From: Veillonella sp. 3310
Lineage (GTDB): Bacteria; Bacillota; Negativicutes; Veillonellales; Veillonellaceae
DNA length: 64,000 bases
Direction: 5' to 3'
Assembly (NCBI RefSeq): GCF_003999875.1
Contig: NZ_RQVJ01000005.1
Location: 1-64,000 of the forward strand
The position numbers and the translations under genes were made by a program. Every line of letters starts with the position of its first letter. Position 1 is the first letter of the stretch. Positions 8,561-17,097 of this stretch are shown here, piece by piece. The notes beneath the pieces are model-generated. The model was not told the DNA's origin and searched no databases. It was given only the letters and a program-made list of their open reading frames with translations.

Positions 8561-8710
8561 TATACTAATCTCGTTACAGGTGAAACCGATTCCGTAACAG
8601 GAGGAGGTGATAATGTGACTTTCTTTATAAAATCTCTTTTTAAGGCAATTTTGGTGAATGTAATTGGCTACTATATTCGCAAATGGATTGAATTGCTATT
8701 CCACTTGTAA
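8561..8710 (+). CDS. Fst-like type I toxin peptide, module 1 (31 aa; coding part 8615-8710)
   Basis: GTG 8615 begins a 31-residue peptide (MTFFIKSLFK..NVIGYYIRKWIE) with one hydrophobic helix and a polar tail. The ribosome site is aggaggtg; an ATG at 8613 is followed at once by TGA, so GTG is the workable start. TATACT lies at 8561-8566. The 5' UTR contains a GTTAC (8573-8577)/GTAAC (8594-8598) stem just ahead of the ribosome site. The motif N-V-x-[AG]-YYI-x-KW is shared with the peptide at 40974. The C-terminal KW[LI][DE] resembles Fst-family toxins; toxicity is inferred. Confidence 0.55.
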   Translation, partial: YTNLVTGETDSVTGGGDNVTFFIKSLFKAILVNVIGYYIRKWIELLFHL

Positions 8711-8749
8711 CAATCCTAGATTTTGTATTGATCTATAAATAATACAAAG

Positions 8750-8847
8750 TAAAACTCCCTAGGTGGCACCCTAGGGAGTTTTTGTGTGCTTTTCTTTATA
8801 AAATCTTTAGCTACGCTTATTGTATCACCTATCACTTATAATTTCAA
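8750..8847 (-). ncRNA. Antisense RNA (antitoxin) of Fst-like module 1, with promoter
   Basis: Minus-strand promoter TTGAAA (8842-8847), 17-nt spacer, TACAAT (8819-8824). The RNA would start near 8812 and end at the shared terminator. Positions 8791-8806 repeat exactly the 16 nt at 8620-8635 that directly follow the toxin start codon, so the RNA can pair with the toxin translation start as well as at the terminator. Confidence 0.6.
8752..8784. terminator. Shared bidirectional terminator of Fst-like module 1
   Basis: Stem AACTCCCTAGG/CCTAGGGAGTT with T-runs on both strands, lying between the convergent toxin and antisense transcripts. This matches the arrangement of par loci that encode Fst. 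Confidence 0.85.
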
Positions 8848-8909
8848 TAATTTTTCTCCATATACTCACGTAAACTCTAGCGATATTTGCATTTAGCAAT
8901 AAACAATGC

Positions 8910-9037
8910 TATACTTATCTTATAAAAAAGAAGAGCTAATAACGTGTGCTGGCGTTAGGCTCATCTTAAAGATACTGAAACTGAATTTGCCTAACGTGCT
9001 AAGGTGTGTGAGACCTTATCCGTTAGGCTTTTTCATT
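8910..9037 (+). ncRNA. Antisense RNA (antitoxin) of holin-like module 2, with promoter
   Basis: TATACT (8910-8915) gives an RNA from about 8922. It ends at a hairpin based on gcctaacg (8989-8996) and cgttaggc, followed by tttttcatt. It overlaps the 3' half of the convergent toxin mRNA. Its 5' part (gcgttaggctcatctt) also matches the toxin 5' UTR, read on the opposite strand from the other end of the module. Confidence 0.55.
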
Positions 9038-9039
9038 GT

Positions 9040-9117
9040 CTATTTTACTAGATCAATGAATTGAATTGCTAAACTAGCAATAGAAATAATCAAGGAGATT
9101 TTTTCATACTTAGTCAT
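9040..9117 (-). CDS. Holin-like type I toxin peptide, module 2 (25 aa)
   Basis: Peptide MTKYEKISLI..IQFIDLVK, 25 residues, single hydrophobic helix, start ATG 9117 behind gggaggaggtgg. The YE-x-x-SL pattern and length resemble the Hol_Tox (putative holin-like toxin) family. The toxin mRNA 5' UTR contains gttaggctcatct, a perfect complement of agatgagcctaac near its own 3' end. Confidence 0.65.
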   Translation of the reverse strand: MTKYEKISLIISIASLAIQFIDLVK

Positions 9118-9299
9118 AGCAACCACCTCCTCCCATATTAGGAAGAGATGAGCCTAACATCACGTCATTAACTCTTCTACAAACCTATTATAGCATAAAT
9201 TCTACATATAGAATAATATTATATAATCGCAGAAATTTAAAATACCCCCCTAAATAAGCAACCTCAGGATTTCTTTGATAAGTACTTATCCCCTTCTTT

Positions 9300-9577
9300 C
9301 AGTCCTATGAGCAACGCAGTTATACGTAGCAGCCTTTGTGGCGCCCCTTACTACCTAAATTGCACAAGTCTAAAGAAGAGCACGGCGTGCCCTGAATATA
9401 ATAAGTCTAGAGTCACGTTCATATATATCATAATCACATATTCCCTAAAAGAGCAGGGCAGATTCCTGAAGAAACATTATGAAATACCGTTTCTGAAGGA
9501 ATCTGCCCTGCTCTTCTGTTTGCTTCATAAAATATTAACTGAACGTGACAAGCTATATAAGGTATACCGTGCTCTTT
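9300..9577 (+). repeat. Family A repeat, long nested form, copy 1 of a tandem pair
   Basis: Outer stem arms aagagcacgg and ccgtgctctt enclose a second pair of arms (gtcacgttca/tgaacgtgac). These enclose the standard inner hairpin (AAGAGCAGGGCAGATTCCT..AGGAATCTGCCCTGCTCTT with loop ATTATGAAATACC). It is duplicated in tandem with a period of 278 bp. No coding gene is seen. Confidence 0.8.
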
Positions 9578-9939
9578 CAGTCCCCTGAGAAACGCAGTTA
9601 CACGTAGCAGCCTTTGTGGCGCCCCTTACTACCTAAATCACACAAACTCAAAGAAGAGCACAGTGTGCCCTGAACATAATAAGTCTAGAGTCACGTTCAT
9701 ATATATCATAATCACATATTTTCTAAAAGAGCAGGGCATGTTCCTGAAGAAACATTATGAAATACCGTTTCTGAAGGAATGTGCCCTGCTCTTCTGTTTG
9801 CTTCATAAAATATTAACTGAACGTGACAAGCTATATAAGGGTATGTCGTGCTCTTCCCTTTATCGAGTTAAACACGCCACAGGCTACATAGTATTACAAG
9901 AGGCGACCCACAGGCTAAGTAGCGAACCAAGTGACGACT
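9578..9939 (+). repeat. Family A repeat, long nested form, copy 2 with full right end
   Basis: Same nested layout as the unit before it, beginning agtcccctgagaaacgcagt. Inner hairpin arms AAGAGCAGGGCATGTTCCT/AGGAATGTGCCCTGCTCTT. The right end is acgccacaggctacatag and is followed by a second partial right end (ccacaggctaagtagc). It lies just upstream of the bioB promoter. Confidence 0.8.
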
Positions 9940-9944
9940 TAAAT

Positions 9945-10013
9945 GTTAACACTATCACTATTGACTCAAGTTAACAATGGATATATAATGTAGTCATTAT
10001 GATGTAGTCATTA
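9945..10013 (+). promoter_or_regulatory. bioB promoter with candidate operator
   Basis: TTGACT (9961-9966), a 17-nt spacer and TATAAT (9984-9989) form the promoter. Two GTTAAC palindromes (9945-9950 and 9970-9975) flank and overlap the -35 region, like the arms of a BirA operator, but the 19-nt gap between them is longer than the usual spacing as I know it. A 12-bp direct repeat atgtagtcatta follows at 9988 and 10002. Biotin control is a guess. Confidence 0.55.
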
Positions 10014-10042
10014 AAATCAAATGAAAATTACGAGGTGTAATT

Positions 10043-11059
10043 ATGGAAACTGTATCAAAATCTATTTCATATGAAACAATCATAGCATACGCACAAAAAG
10101 TATTAGATGGTGGCGAGATCACTCGTGAAGAAGCAGAACAATTGATTCACACATCTGACGAAGACACTATGATACTATTGGCTATGGCTGACAAAATCCG
10201 TCAAAAATTCAATGACGATACAGTAGACCTATGTGCCATCGTGAACGCCCGTTCCGGTAAATGCCCAGAAAACTGTAAATTCTGTGCTCAATCCGCCCAT
10301 CATGACACTGGTGTTACTGTGTATCCTTTCATGGAAGAGGATGAAATTGTGAACGCTGCTAAAAAAGCGAAAGAAGCTGGTGCTATCCGCTTCTCCATCG
10401 TAACAAGTGGTCGTAACACAAACAACCCTAAAGAGTTTGAGCAAATTTTGAGCGCTCTCACTCGTATTCGTAAAGAAACTGGCTTAGAAATTTGCTGCTC
10501 CCTTGGTCTATTGACTTACGAGCAAGCAGTGCAATTGAAAGAAATCGGTGTGACACGCTATCACTCCAACATCGAAACGGCACCAAGCCATTTCCCAGAT
10601 ATTTGTACCACACATTCTTATGAAGATAAAATGTCTACTATCTCCAATGCCCAAAAAGCTGGCATTCGCGTTTGCTCTGGTGGTATCTTAGGCTTGAACG
10701 AAACCAAAGAACAACGTGTTGAAATGGCATTCGAATTAAAACGATTAGGGGTAGACTCCGTTCCATTGAACATTCTTAACCCTATCAAGAACACACCATT
10801 CGAAAACAACGAACCAATTCCTCCATTGGAAATCCTTCGTACCTTCGCTGTGTTCCGCTTCGTATTACCGAATGCATTGATCCGTACCGCTGGTGGTCGT
10901 GAAGTCAACCTTCGTGACTTGCAAGCTTACGCATTAAAAGGCGGCTTGAACGGTATCATGGTAGGTGGCTACCTAACAACAGCTGGGCGCTCTCCTATGG
11001 ATGATCTACAAATGATCAAAGACTTAGAACTAAGCCTTAATACTGTACAACAAGCATAA
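10043..11059 (+). CDS. bioB: Biotin synthase
   Basis: 338 residues. Radical-SAM enzyme that inserts sulfur into dethiobiotin, the last step of biotin synthesis. The [4Fe-4S]-binding CxxxCxxC is C74, C78 and C81 (KCPENCKFCAQSAHH), and the downstream TIM-barrel motifs (YHSNIETAPSHF, CSGGILGLNET) match BioB. It starts at ATG 10043 behind gaggtg. It stands alone between repeats and a strong terminator; no other bio genes are present, so the cell may import precursors or encode them elsewhere. Confidence 0.95.
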   Translation: METVSKSISYETIIAYAQKVLDGGEITREEAEQLIHTSDEDTMILLAMADKIRQKFNDDTVDLCAIVNARSGKCPENCKFCAQSAHHDTGVTVYPFMEEDEIVNAAKKAKEAGAIRFSIVTSGRNTNNPKEFEQILSALTRIRKETGLEICCSLGLLTYEQAVQLKEIGVTRYHSNIETAPSHFPDICTTHSYEDKMSTISNAQKAGIRVCSGGILGLNETKEQRVEMAFELKRLGVDSVPLNILNPIKNTPFENNEPIPPLEILRTFAVFRFVLPNALIRTAGGREVNLRDLQAYALKGGLNGIMVGGYLTTAGRSPMDDLQMIKDLELSLNTVQQA

Positions 11060-11142
11060 TCATATACCTGTAACAACGAAACTTTTTCATTACCTATATG
11101 TCTCAATTAGAGAGCTGCAACCATATAGAACTTTCAAATGAG

Positions 11143-11186
11143 AAATAGGGGACCCGATTCCAACGAATCTGGGTCCCCTATTTTTT
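11143..11186 (+). terminator. Rho-independent terminator of bioB
   Basis: Stem AAATAGGGGACCC/GGGTCCCCTATTT followed by TTTT, 84 bp after the bioB stop. The remaining bases to 11324 show no gene. Confidence 0.9.
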
Positions 11187-11324
11187 ACTATATACGATTT
11201 TTATAATACATAAGCAACCGCTAACCTCTAAAGGTATCTGTCATTGGCATACATACTCGTACATAAGGCATGAAATATATCGTACTTTTCAAGGATATTC
11301 AGTACGCATCGCACTCTTATCCTA

Positions 11325-12638
11325 TCACATACCCCAAATGCGTAATACCGGCTCATACACATAGTACAGGAACAACCATGTTCCTAGTCCTGCTACGCCA
11401 CCTACGAGGGCACCGTTAATACGAATCCAAGCGAGGTCTTCTTCCACCTTGCTTTCAATAAAATGGATGAACCGTTCTGTGCTCAAACTTTGTAGCACTT
11501 CACGGATGATAATGCCAATAAATCCATGGCTCTTCGATGCAATATGCAACATAATATGCGTCAACGCTTCTTCTAGACGTTCTACCATACCCGGCTCTTC
11601 ACAGTAATGATTCCACAACTCTTGAAAGCTCGATTCCAAGGCAATGGCCATCGGTGATGACCCATCGTTAGATACCATACCTTCACGAATGCGAGGGCAT
11701 ACATAGGCTTCCAACATGAGCTCCCAATCTTGTACATCGATCCACTGTTGGATAGCATCATCCAATGTCTTTGTGATGCTCCGGTTCGACGCCATTTGTT
11801 GCAACGGCCCCACCCATTGGTGCAACCACACCAAACGCTCCGTGCTATTCGGCTGTTTCCAGCGCTCCAACATTTGATGCACTTCTTCGATGATGGCTCC
11901 TGCCATTTCTTGGACGTTCACAATGTTCAACCCTTCTGAAAGCCCAATGAGCATGGCAGACACTACATCTTTCTTGCGCTTTTCAATTTCTTCCTCAATG
12001 ACTGTTTCTAACCATTGCTGTGCCTTCGGCGTATACAATGCTCTCTGCAAATAGTCAATCCCTCGAATGACCACACTTTCATAGCGATTGTGTTCACACA
12101 CATGTAGCAAAGTCTGTTGCATAGGGCCGATAAAAGATTGATTATGCAAAAATTTTCGCAACCGCTGTGCACCCCATTGAGCCCACTCACGATCACTTCG
12201 ACGGTCCCAAAGCTCTGACAGCACCGTGGCAATCCCTTGGCGCACTGTATTACGCCCTACCTCACTGCGGATATATTGGTCTAAGAAAGGCACAAACTGC
12301 ACCCGTTCAATGGCACTTTTACATTGGTCGTAGGTGAGAAGTTTCGTATTCACCATTCGGATAATTCCCTCAATGAGCCGATTCTTATTTCGTGGAATCA
12401 GCTCTGTATGAAAGGACACTCCCAAAGGTTTCCGAAATAAAGCCGTTACGGCGAACCAATCCGCCACACTGCCGATGAGAGCAGACTGAACAAACCAATA
12501 CAACCCATCATACCAAGGAGCCGTGATATACCACTGACCCCACCACACAAAAGCAAATAATACCGCCATGGTAATTAGCAGTCGATTGGCATAGGTTTTA
12601 TAAGGATTTCTTTGTGTTTCCATGATGCGAGGGCTCAT
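11325..12638 (-). CDS. DUF445 family membrane-associated protein (second of a pair)
   Basis: 437 residues. N-terminal membrane segment (LLITMAVLFAFVWWG), then the family hallmark GSVADWFAVTALFRKPLG, a long helical middle and a C-terminal membrane segment (GALVGGVAGLGTWLFLYY). DUF445 proteins have no settled function. It overlaps the preceding paralogue by 4 bp (ATGA type), so the two are translationally coupled and probably act together. Confidence 0.8.
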   Translation of the reverse strand: MSPRIMETQRNPYKTYANRLLITMAVLFAFVWWGQWYITAPWYDGLYWFVQSALIGSVADWFAVTALFRKPLGVSFHTELIPRNKNRLIEGIIRMVNTKLLTYDQCKSAIERVQFVPFLDQYIRSEVGRNTVRQGIATVLSELWDRRSDREWAQWGAQRLRKFLHNQSFIGPMQQTLLHVCEHNRYESVVIRGIDYLQRALYTPKAQQWLETVIEEEIEKRKKDVVSAMLIGLSEGLNIVNVQEMAGAIIEEVHQMLERWKQPNSTERLVWLHQWVGPLQQMASNRSITKTLDDAIQQWIDVQDWELMLEAYVCPRIREGMVSNDGSSPMAIALESSFQELWNHYCEEPGMVERLEEALTHIMLHIASKSHGFIGIIIREVLQSLSTERFIHFIESKVEEDLAWIRINGALVGGVAGLGTWLFLYYVYEPVLRIWGM

Positions 12639-13864
12639 AGGATCCCTCCTTTCAGCAAGGTCAATCCATAGAAGAGACCGCCTAAGATGGCACCCACCAA
12701 GGATCCGTTGATGCGTATCATCTGCAAATCATAGCCTAATTTGGACTGTAGAATACGAGTAATTTCCTCTGGTGTAAATCGGTTCATCTCACGCACAACG
12801 ATGTGTTCAATCCAAGGGCGCACGTAATTTAAGACGTGTAACAATTGGAATAAAATAAATCGTTCTGCCTTGCGACCTTTCACAGCATTCGTTTCTAAGC
12901 GCTCAAAGAAATGGTACAATTCCTCTTCCCCTTGCTCGACGTAGCGCGCTAAGTCTAGCGTATCTTCCAACACATAGCCATCCTCGATAAACTCACGGAA
13001 CCAAGCATTCTTTTTATCTTCTAATTTCTGTTGCCATTGTCCATTCTGTGCTAGTTCATCCACTGCCCACCATGCTTTTTCATACACAGCCTTTCCCAGC
13101 GGCGACTGCAAGGACTCTTGACTCATCAAATATGCGCAGCCTTTCACCTGTATCATGTGCGTAATGTATTCCGGTGAAAGCGATTCCCCTCCCAATGCCA
13201 ACGCCAATTCTCGTAAAAAAGAATGGTCTGCATAGCGGTTCATCACAGATGACACCATCCCTAATACATAGGGACGAATCCCCTCTGCCGCAAGCAATCG
13301 TTGGAGCATGCGATTAATGTGCATCCATAGCACTTCTGCTCGTTCTGGCTCTAAGAGCTGACGGCACAAGCTAACCACGAAAGGTGTCACTCGCCAAGAC
13401 TCCACACCGTTCTTGATGTGACCTAGCAATTGCTCTTGCAGTAAATTTTCTTTCACATGGGGCAATACATGGTCTTTCAATTCCTCAACACACACATGCA
13501 CATAACCCCGACCAGTGCTGCTATTCATAAATGACACAATCCGCTGCGGTACACGTTCCTGTTTCAGCACCTCGTACATGTGGGACACCCGAAGGAGTTC
13601 ATCCACCATCATGTGCCGTGCCATTTCCACAAACCGTTCCTTATTCCTAGGGATAAGTGCCGTTTTGAAAGGAATCCCCAAGGGCTTCGTAAACAACGCC
13701 GTCACCGCATACCAGTCGGCTAATCCACCAATCATGGCAGCCCCTGAAATATGCGTGATGAGCCCCCAGAAGGGATCTCTATGAAAGGGATAAGTCACCA
13801 AGAATATGACTGCCATCAAGACTAACAAGAAAGTCGCTCCATGTCGTTGTAACCATGGTGTCAT
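12635..13864 (-). CDS. DUF445 family membrane-associated protein (first of a pair)
   Basis: 409 residues, same plan as its neighbour: N-terminal hydrophobic segment (FLLVLMAVIFLVTYPF), signature GGLADWYAVTALFTKPLG, helical middle and C-terminal hydrophobic segment (GSLVGAILGGLFYGLTLL). Its ATG directly follows the stop of the MBL-fold gene with no gap, so the MBL gene and both DUF445 genes form one operon. Function unknown. Confidence 0.8.
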   Translation of the reverse strand: MTPWLQRHGATFLLVLMAVIFLVTYPFHRDPFWGLITHISGAAMIGGLADWYAVTALFTKPLGIPFKTALIPRNKERFVEMARHMMVDELLRVSHMYEVLKQERVPQRIVSFMNSSTGRGYVHVCVEELKDHVLPHVKENLLQEQLLGHIKNGVESWRVTPFVVSLCRQLLEPERAEVLWMHINRMLQRLLAAEGIRPYVLGMVSSVMNRYADHSFLRELALALGGESLSPEYITHMIQVKGCAYLMSQESLQSPLGKAVYEKAWWAVDELAQNGQWQQKLEDKKNAWFREFIEDGYVLEDTLDLARYVEQGEEELYHFFERLETNAVKGRKAERFILFQLLHVLNYVRPWIEHIVVREMNRFTPEEITRILQSKLGYDLQMIRINGSLVGAILGGLFYGLTLLKGGIL

Positions 13865-14587
13865 TTACTTCACATCCTCTACCACCGCATCCCCTGGCTG
13901 TGTAGGAATCCAACACCATTGCGTAGGATAGGATTCTCTAAACGTTTCTGATGGAACCCATACAGGACCATTCGCATGCATAGGAATAAACAGTTTGGTA
14001 TTCATTATGCTTAGTATATCTATAGCGCCCCACTCACGGGCCACTTCCAAACGAGCATCCACTGGGAACATCATAATATCTACGGACACACCGGCTAGAG
14101 GAGCAAACTCCTTCTCTTTAAGTGCCTTCGCCTCTGCAATATTTTCCGGCGTATCTCCTAACCAATGCCACCAGTTTAAATCTCCTGCGTGAAAGATGCG
14201 ATGTGTGCCTGTATCCACCAAGAACGATCCACCTTCATCCGTGGAGCCAAACATGGTGACAGTTAAGCCGTCGGCCTCTAAGGTGTCGCCTACTTTCATA
14301 GAGTGAAACGCAATACGGTCTTGCACAGATTGATCACTCACCGCTTGTGCATCTCGCAATGCTGGCACATCTTCATGATACCAAACACTGTATATATATG
14401 GTAAATATTTGAAAATTGATTTCACATAATGATCATGATGGATATGGGATACAAAGAAGTGTAACTCATATCCTTGTTCCACTAATGCATCCACCACACC
14501 GACTGGATCTTTCCAGTAATCAAATACATAGACCCGCTTGCCATCTTCGATGACAAAACCACTATGCTCTAAATAGGTAACTTTCAT
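13865..14587 (-). CDS. MBL-fold metallo-hydrolase
   Basis: 240 residues. Metallo-beta-lactamase fold: HxHxDH is seen as HIHHDH (48-53), then FHAGDLNWW and a late metal ligand region (FIPMHANGPVW). Substrate unknown; the compact size and UlaG-like order of motifs suggest a general hydrolase. It starts at ATG 14587 behind aggag, with a TATAAT-like box about 40 bp upstream. It leads the operon with two DUF445 genes. Confidence 0.8.
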   Translation of the reverse strand: MKVTYLEHSGFVIEDGKRVYVFDYWKDPVGVVDALVEQGYELHFFVSHIHHDHYVKSIFKYLPYIYSVWYHEDVPALRDAQAVSDQSVQDRIAFHSMKVGDTLEADGLTVTMFGSTDEGGSFLVDTGTHRIFHAGDLNWWHWLGDTPENIAEAKALKEKEFAPLAGVSVDIMMFPVDARLEVAREWGAIDILSIMNTKLFIPMHANGPVWVPSETFRESYPTQWCWIPTQPGDAVVEDVK

Positions 14588-14708
14588 ATTAACTCCTAAT
14601 TGATAATTTTATTGATTACTTTTATTATAACATATTTTCTCTTCCACATATATAAAAAGGCAATCTATCCCCAGATTGAGTTGTATCACGACCCATCGCC
14701 TACCTATA

Positions 14709-15181
14709 CCCTGAGTAGAGCCGTTAGGGGTAGTAGTCTTGTGGCGTTCCTTTGCTGCATAAATAGCATACATACAAGAAGACCGCAATATACCTCCGAA
14801 GAAACATCATGAAATGCCATTTCTGAGGGGTGTATTGCGGTCTTTTTCTTAAGGAACACAGTTGTACGTAGCACATCTTGTGGCGCTTTTTATTAGCCAA
14901 ATTAAACAAATACAAAAAAGGCGTGGCATGTTCCTGAACAAACCTACCGTAGGATCAGTTTGAGAAGGAGTATGTTACGGGTTTTCCCTCTGAGGAGCGC
15001 CGTTAGGTGTAGTAGCCTTGTGGCGTTCCTTTGCTGCATAAATAGCATACATACAAGAAGACCGCAATATACCTCCGAAGAAACATCATGAAATGCCGTT
15101 TCTGAGGGGGTGTATTGCGGTCTTCCCTTTTACTTATTCAGTTAACAACGCCACAGGCTACATAACATAGCAAGAGACGAC
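14709..15181 (+). repeat. Family A repeat, three tandem units abutting the pta stop codon
   Basis: Unit 1 has a hairpin at 14778-14845 (AAGACCGCAATATACC/GGTGTATTGCGGTCTT) with a T-rich tail. Unit 2 (14852-14992) has a diverged hairpin with the alternative loop ctaccgtaggatca. Unit 3 (14993-15181) nearly repeats unit 1. The right end (aacgccacaggctacataac) stops at the pta stop codon. Units 1 and 3 share a direct repeat of about 130 bp. Confidence 0.8.
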
Positions 15182-16180
15182 TTAGTTTGCTTCCACAGCA
15201 GCAATTGCACAAAGGTCAACGATATCGCTTACGGAGCAACCACGGCTAAGGTCATGGATTGGTTTTGCCAAACCTTGGATGATTGGTCCAATTGCAGTAG
15301 CGCCAGCAAAGCGTTGTACCAATTTGTAGCCAATATTAGCAGCTTGTAAGTCAGGGAAAATCAAGATGTTAGCTTTACCAGCTACTTGAGATCCTGGAGC
15401 TTTACGTTCTGCTACGGATGGAACGATGGACGCATCTAATTGCAATTCGCCATCGAATGCGAAGTCTACGTTACGGCCTTTCAAGTCTTCAACTGCTGCC
15501 ACAACTTTATCAACTTCTGGAGAAGAAGCAGATCCTTTTGTGGAGAAGGACAAGAAGGATACACGAGGTTCTTTCATACCTGCTACGGAGCGAGCTTTAC
15601 CAACGCTGGACTCAGCAATATCAGCTAATTGTTCAGATGTTGGGTTAGGGATAACGCCGCAATCGGAGAAGATCAACAAGCCGTCATCGCCGTATTCTTT
15701 TTTATCAGTGATGACAAGCATAGAGCTGGATACAGTTTTCAAACCAGCTTGTGTACCTACTACTTGGATAGCTGCACGAAGTACGTTTGCAGTAGGGCTT
15801 GCAGAACCTGCTACCATGCCGTCAGCCAAGCCTAAACGAACTAACATAGCACCGAAGAATAACGCATCGCCAGTCATAGTAGCGTGTGCTTTTTCAGGTG
15901 TCATACCTTTTTTCGCGCGCAATTCTACAAATGTATCTACCATTTTGTTTAATTCGCCGAATGTAGCTGGGTTGATGATTTCAGCACCTTCCAAAGATAC
16001 GCCAGCTGCTGTAGCTGCCGCTTGAATTTTATCTTCTGCACCCACCAATACAGGTACGCAGAAACCTTCTTTCAAAATCGCAGCCGCTGCTTCGATCACA
16101 CGGCTATCTTCGAATTCTGGCAATACAATTTTTTTACCCAAGCCTTTCGCTTGCTCTTTTAAACTTTGAATTAAATCCAT
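15182..16180 (-). CDS. pta: Phosphate acetyltransferase
   Basis: 332 residues, the short single-domain form. It interconverts acetyl-CoA and acetyl phosphate, the step before acetate kinase in acetate and ATP formation. Family motifs include KIVLPEFEDSRVIEAAA at the N terminus, VAGSASPTANVLRAAIQ in the middle and PIIQGLAKPIHDLSRGC near the end. The start is ATG 16180 behind aaggagg. No ackA lies beside it. The downstream family A hairpins probably end its transcript. Confidence 0.93.
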   Translation of the reverse strand: MDLIQSLKEQAKGLGKKIVLPEFEDSRVIEAAAAILKEGFCVPVLVGAEDKIQAAATAAGVSLEGAEIINPATFGELNKMVDTFVELRAKKGMTPEKAHATMTGDALFFGAMLVRLGLADGMVAGSASPTANVLRAAIQVVGTQAGLKTVSSSMLVITDKKEYGDDGLLIFSDCGVIPNPTSEQLADIAESSVGKARSVAGMKEPRVSFLSFSTKGSASSPEVDKVVAAVEDLKGRNVDFAFDGELQLDASIVPSVAERKAPGSQVAGKANILIFPDLQAANIGYKLVQRFAGATAIGPIIQGLAKPIHDLSRGCSVSDIVDLCAIAAVEAN

Positions 16181-16224
16181 GGTATGTCCTCCTTTTAAGA
16201 CCCATTTCGATATATCTACGCTTT

Positions 16225-16253
16225 ATTATACTATAACTAATTTTGATGTTCAA
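16225..16253 (-). promoter_or_regulatory. pta promoter
   Basis: TTGAAC (16248-16253), a 17-nt spacer and TATAAT (16225-16230) on the minus strand, about 45 bp upstream of the start codon. Confidence 0.7.
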
Positions 16254-16301
16254 ACCGCTTCATATAGTTATGCTGAAAGTATAGTATCTACTTCATTCAT
16301 A

Positions 16302-17087
16302 CTAAAACTGCTTTGGTATAAATCCAAAATGCTGCAATGCTTTATAAATCCCGTCGTCATGGCAGGCTGCTGTAACGTAATCCGCTTTTTCTTTCAGGGC
16401 ATCACGTCCATTCCCCATAGCAATGTTCAACCAATCTGGTCGGAACATAGATAGGTCATTATAGCCATCACCAAAGACGATGACATCTTGGTAGGACGCC
16501 CCAAAGCTATCGATCATTTTCCGAATCCCATAAGCTTTGTCCATTGGTTCAAACAACACGCATCCCTCTCCATAGCGGATAAGGTCCTTCGTCATATGCA
16601 CGATGCCACGGCGCTGTTCCTCTTCTTCCGTGATGAATGCATAGACCTTGTAAAAATGTTCAATATCTTCCGGCATTAATTCCGGCACTACCTGCGTTTT
16701 CATCATATCCCATTGCACATCCCAGGTTAGGACACTTTCATAGGGAGTAATGCGGACAAAGTCATTTTTATGGGTCACACCCCAAGGCACATTGTGTTTC
16801 GTCAAATAGTTGAGGTATTGCACACAGCGGTCCCGATCCATGCCTTGCATCCATTGCACTTCGTAATCTTCTGTAATACTATAGCCCCCATCAGCCACAA
16901 AGTTCGGCGTCCGTGCCATCTTAGCAAAGCGCATGGCATCCGCCTGCAAACGACCTGTAGCGAGCGCCACGTGATGTCCTTTATCCTGCAAATAGTCCAA
17001 GGAGTACTGGGCACTGTCAGGAATCACCCCATCCGGCCAGACCGCTAGGGTATTATCGATATCAAAGAAAAAGTATTTCTTGTCCAT
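16302..17087 (-). CDS. HAD-superfamily hydrolase, Cof type
   Basis: About 261 residues from ATG 17087, chosen because gaggagg lies just upstream and because the catalytic motif then sits at the usual place: DIDNT with nucleophile D9 and D11. Motif IV is GDGYNDLSMF near the C terminus, and the type II cap lies between. Cof-like phosphatases act on sugar phosphates or pyrophosphates; the substrate is not predictable here. It follows the DUF1653 gene by 10 bp and is likely co-transcribed. Confidence 0.8.
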   Translation of the reverse strand: MDKKYFFFDIDNTLAVWPDGVIPDSAQYSLDYLQDKGHHVALATGRLQADAMRFAKMARTPNFVADGGYSITEDYEVQWMQGMDRDRCVQYLNYLTKHNVPWGVTHKNDFVRITPYESVLTWDVQWDMMKTQVVPELMPEDIEHFYKVYAFITEEEEQRRGIVHMTKDLIRYGEGCVLFEPMDKAYGIRKMIDSFGASYQDVIVFGDGYNDLSMFRPDWLNIAMGNGRDALKEKADYVTAACHDDGIYKALQHFGFIPKQF

Positions 17088-17097
17088 CTGGTCCTCC

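Noticed and set aside
9307-9974. Two related open frames (about 93 and 103 codons) in tandem
   Set aside because: They are translations of the tandem family A repeat; the similarity comes from DNA duplication and there are no ribosome sites.
270-15181. CRISPR array
   Set aside because: Repeats are long, imperfect, dispersed or tandem without uniform spacers, and no cas genes are present.
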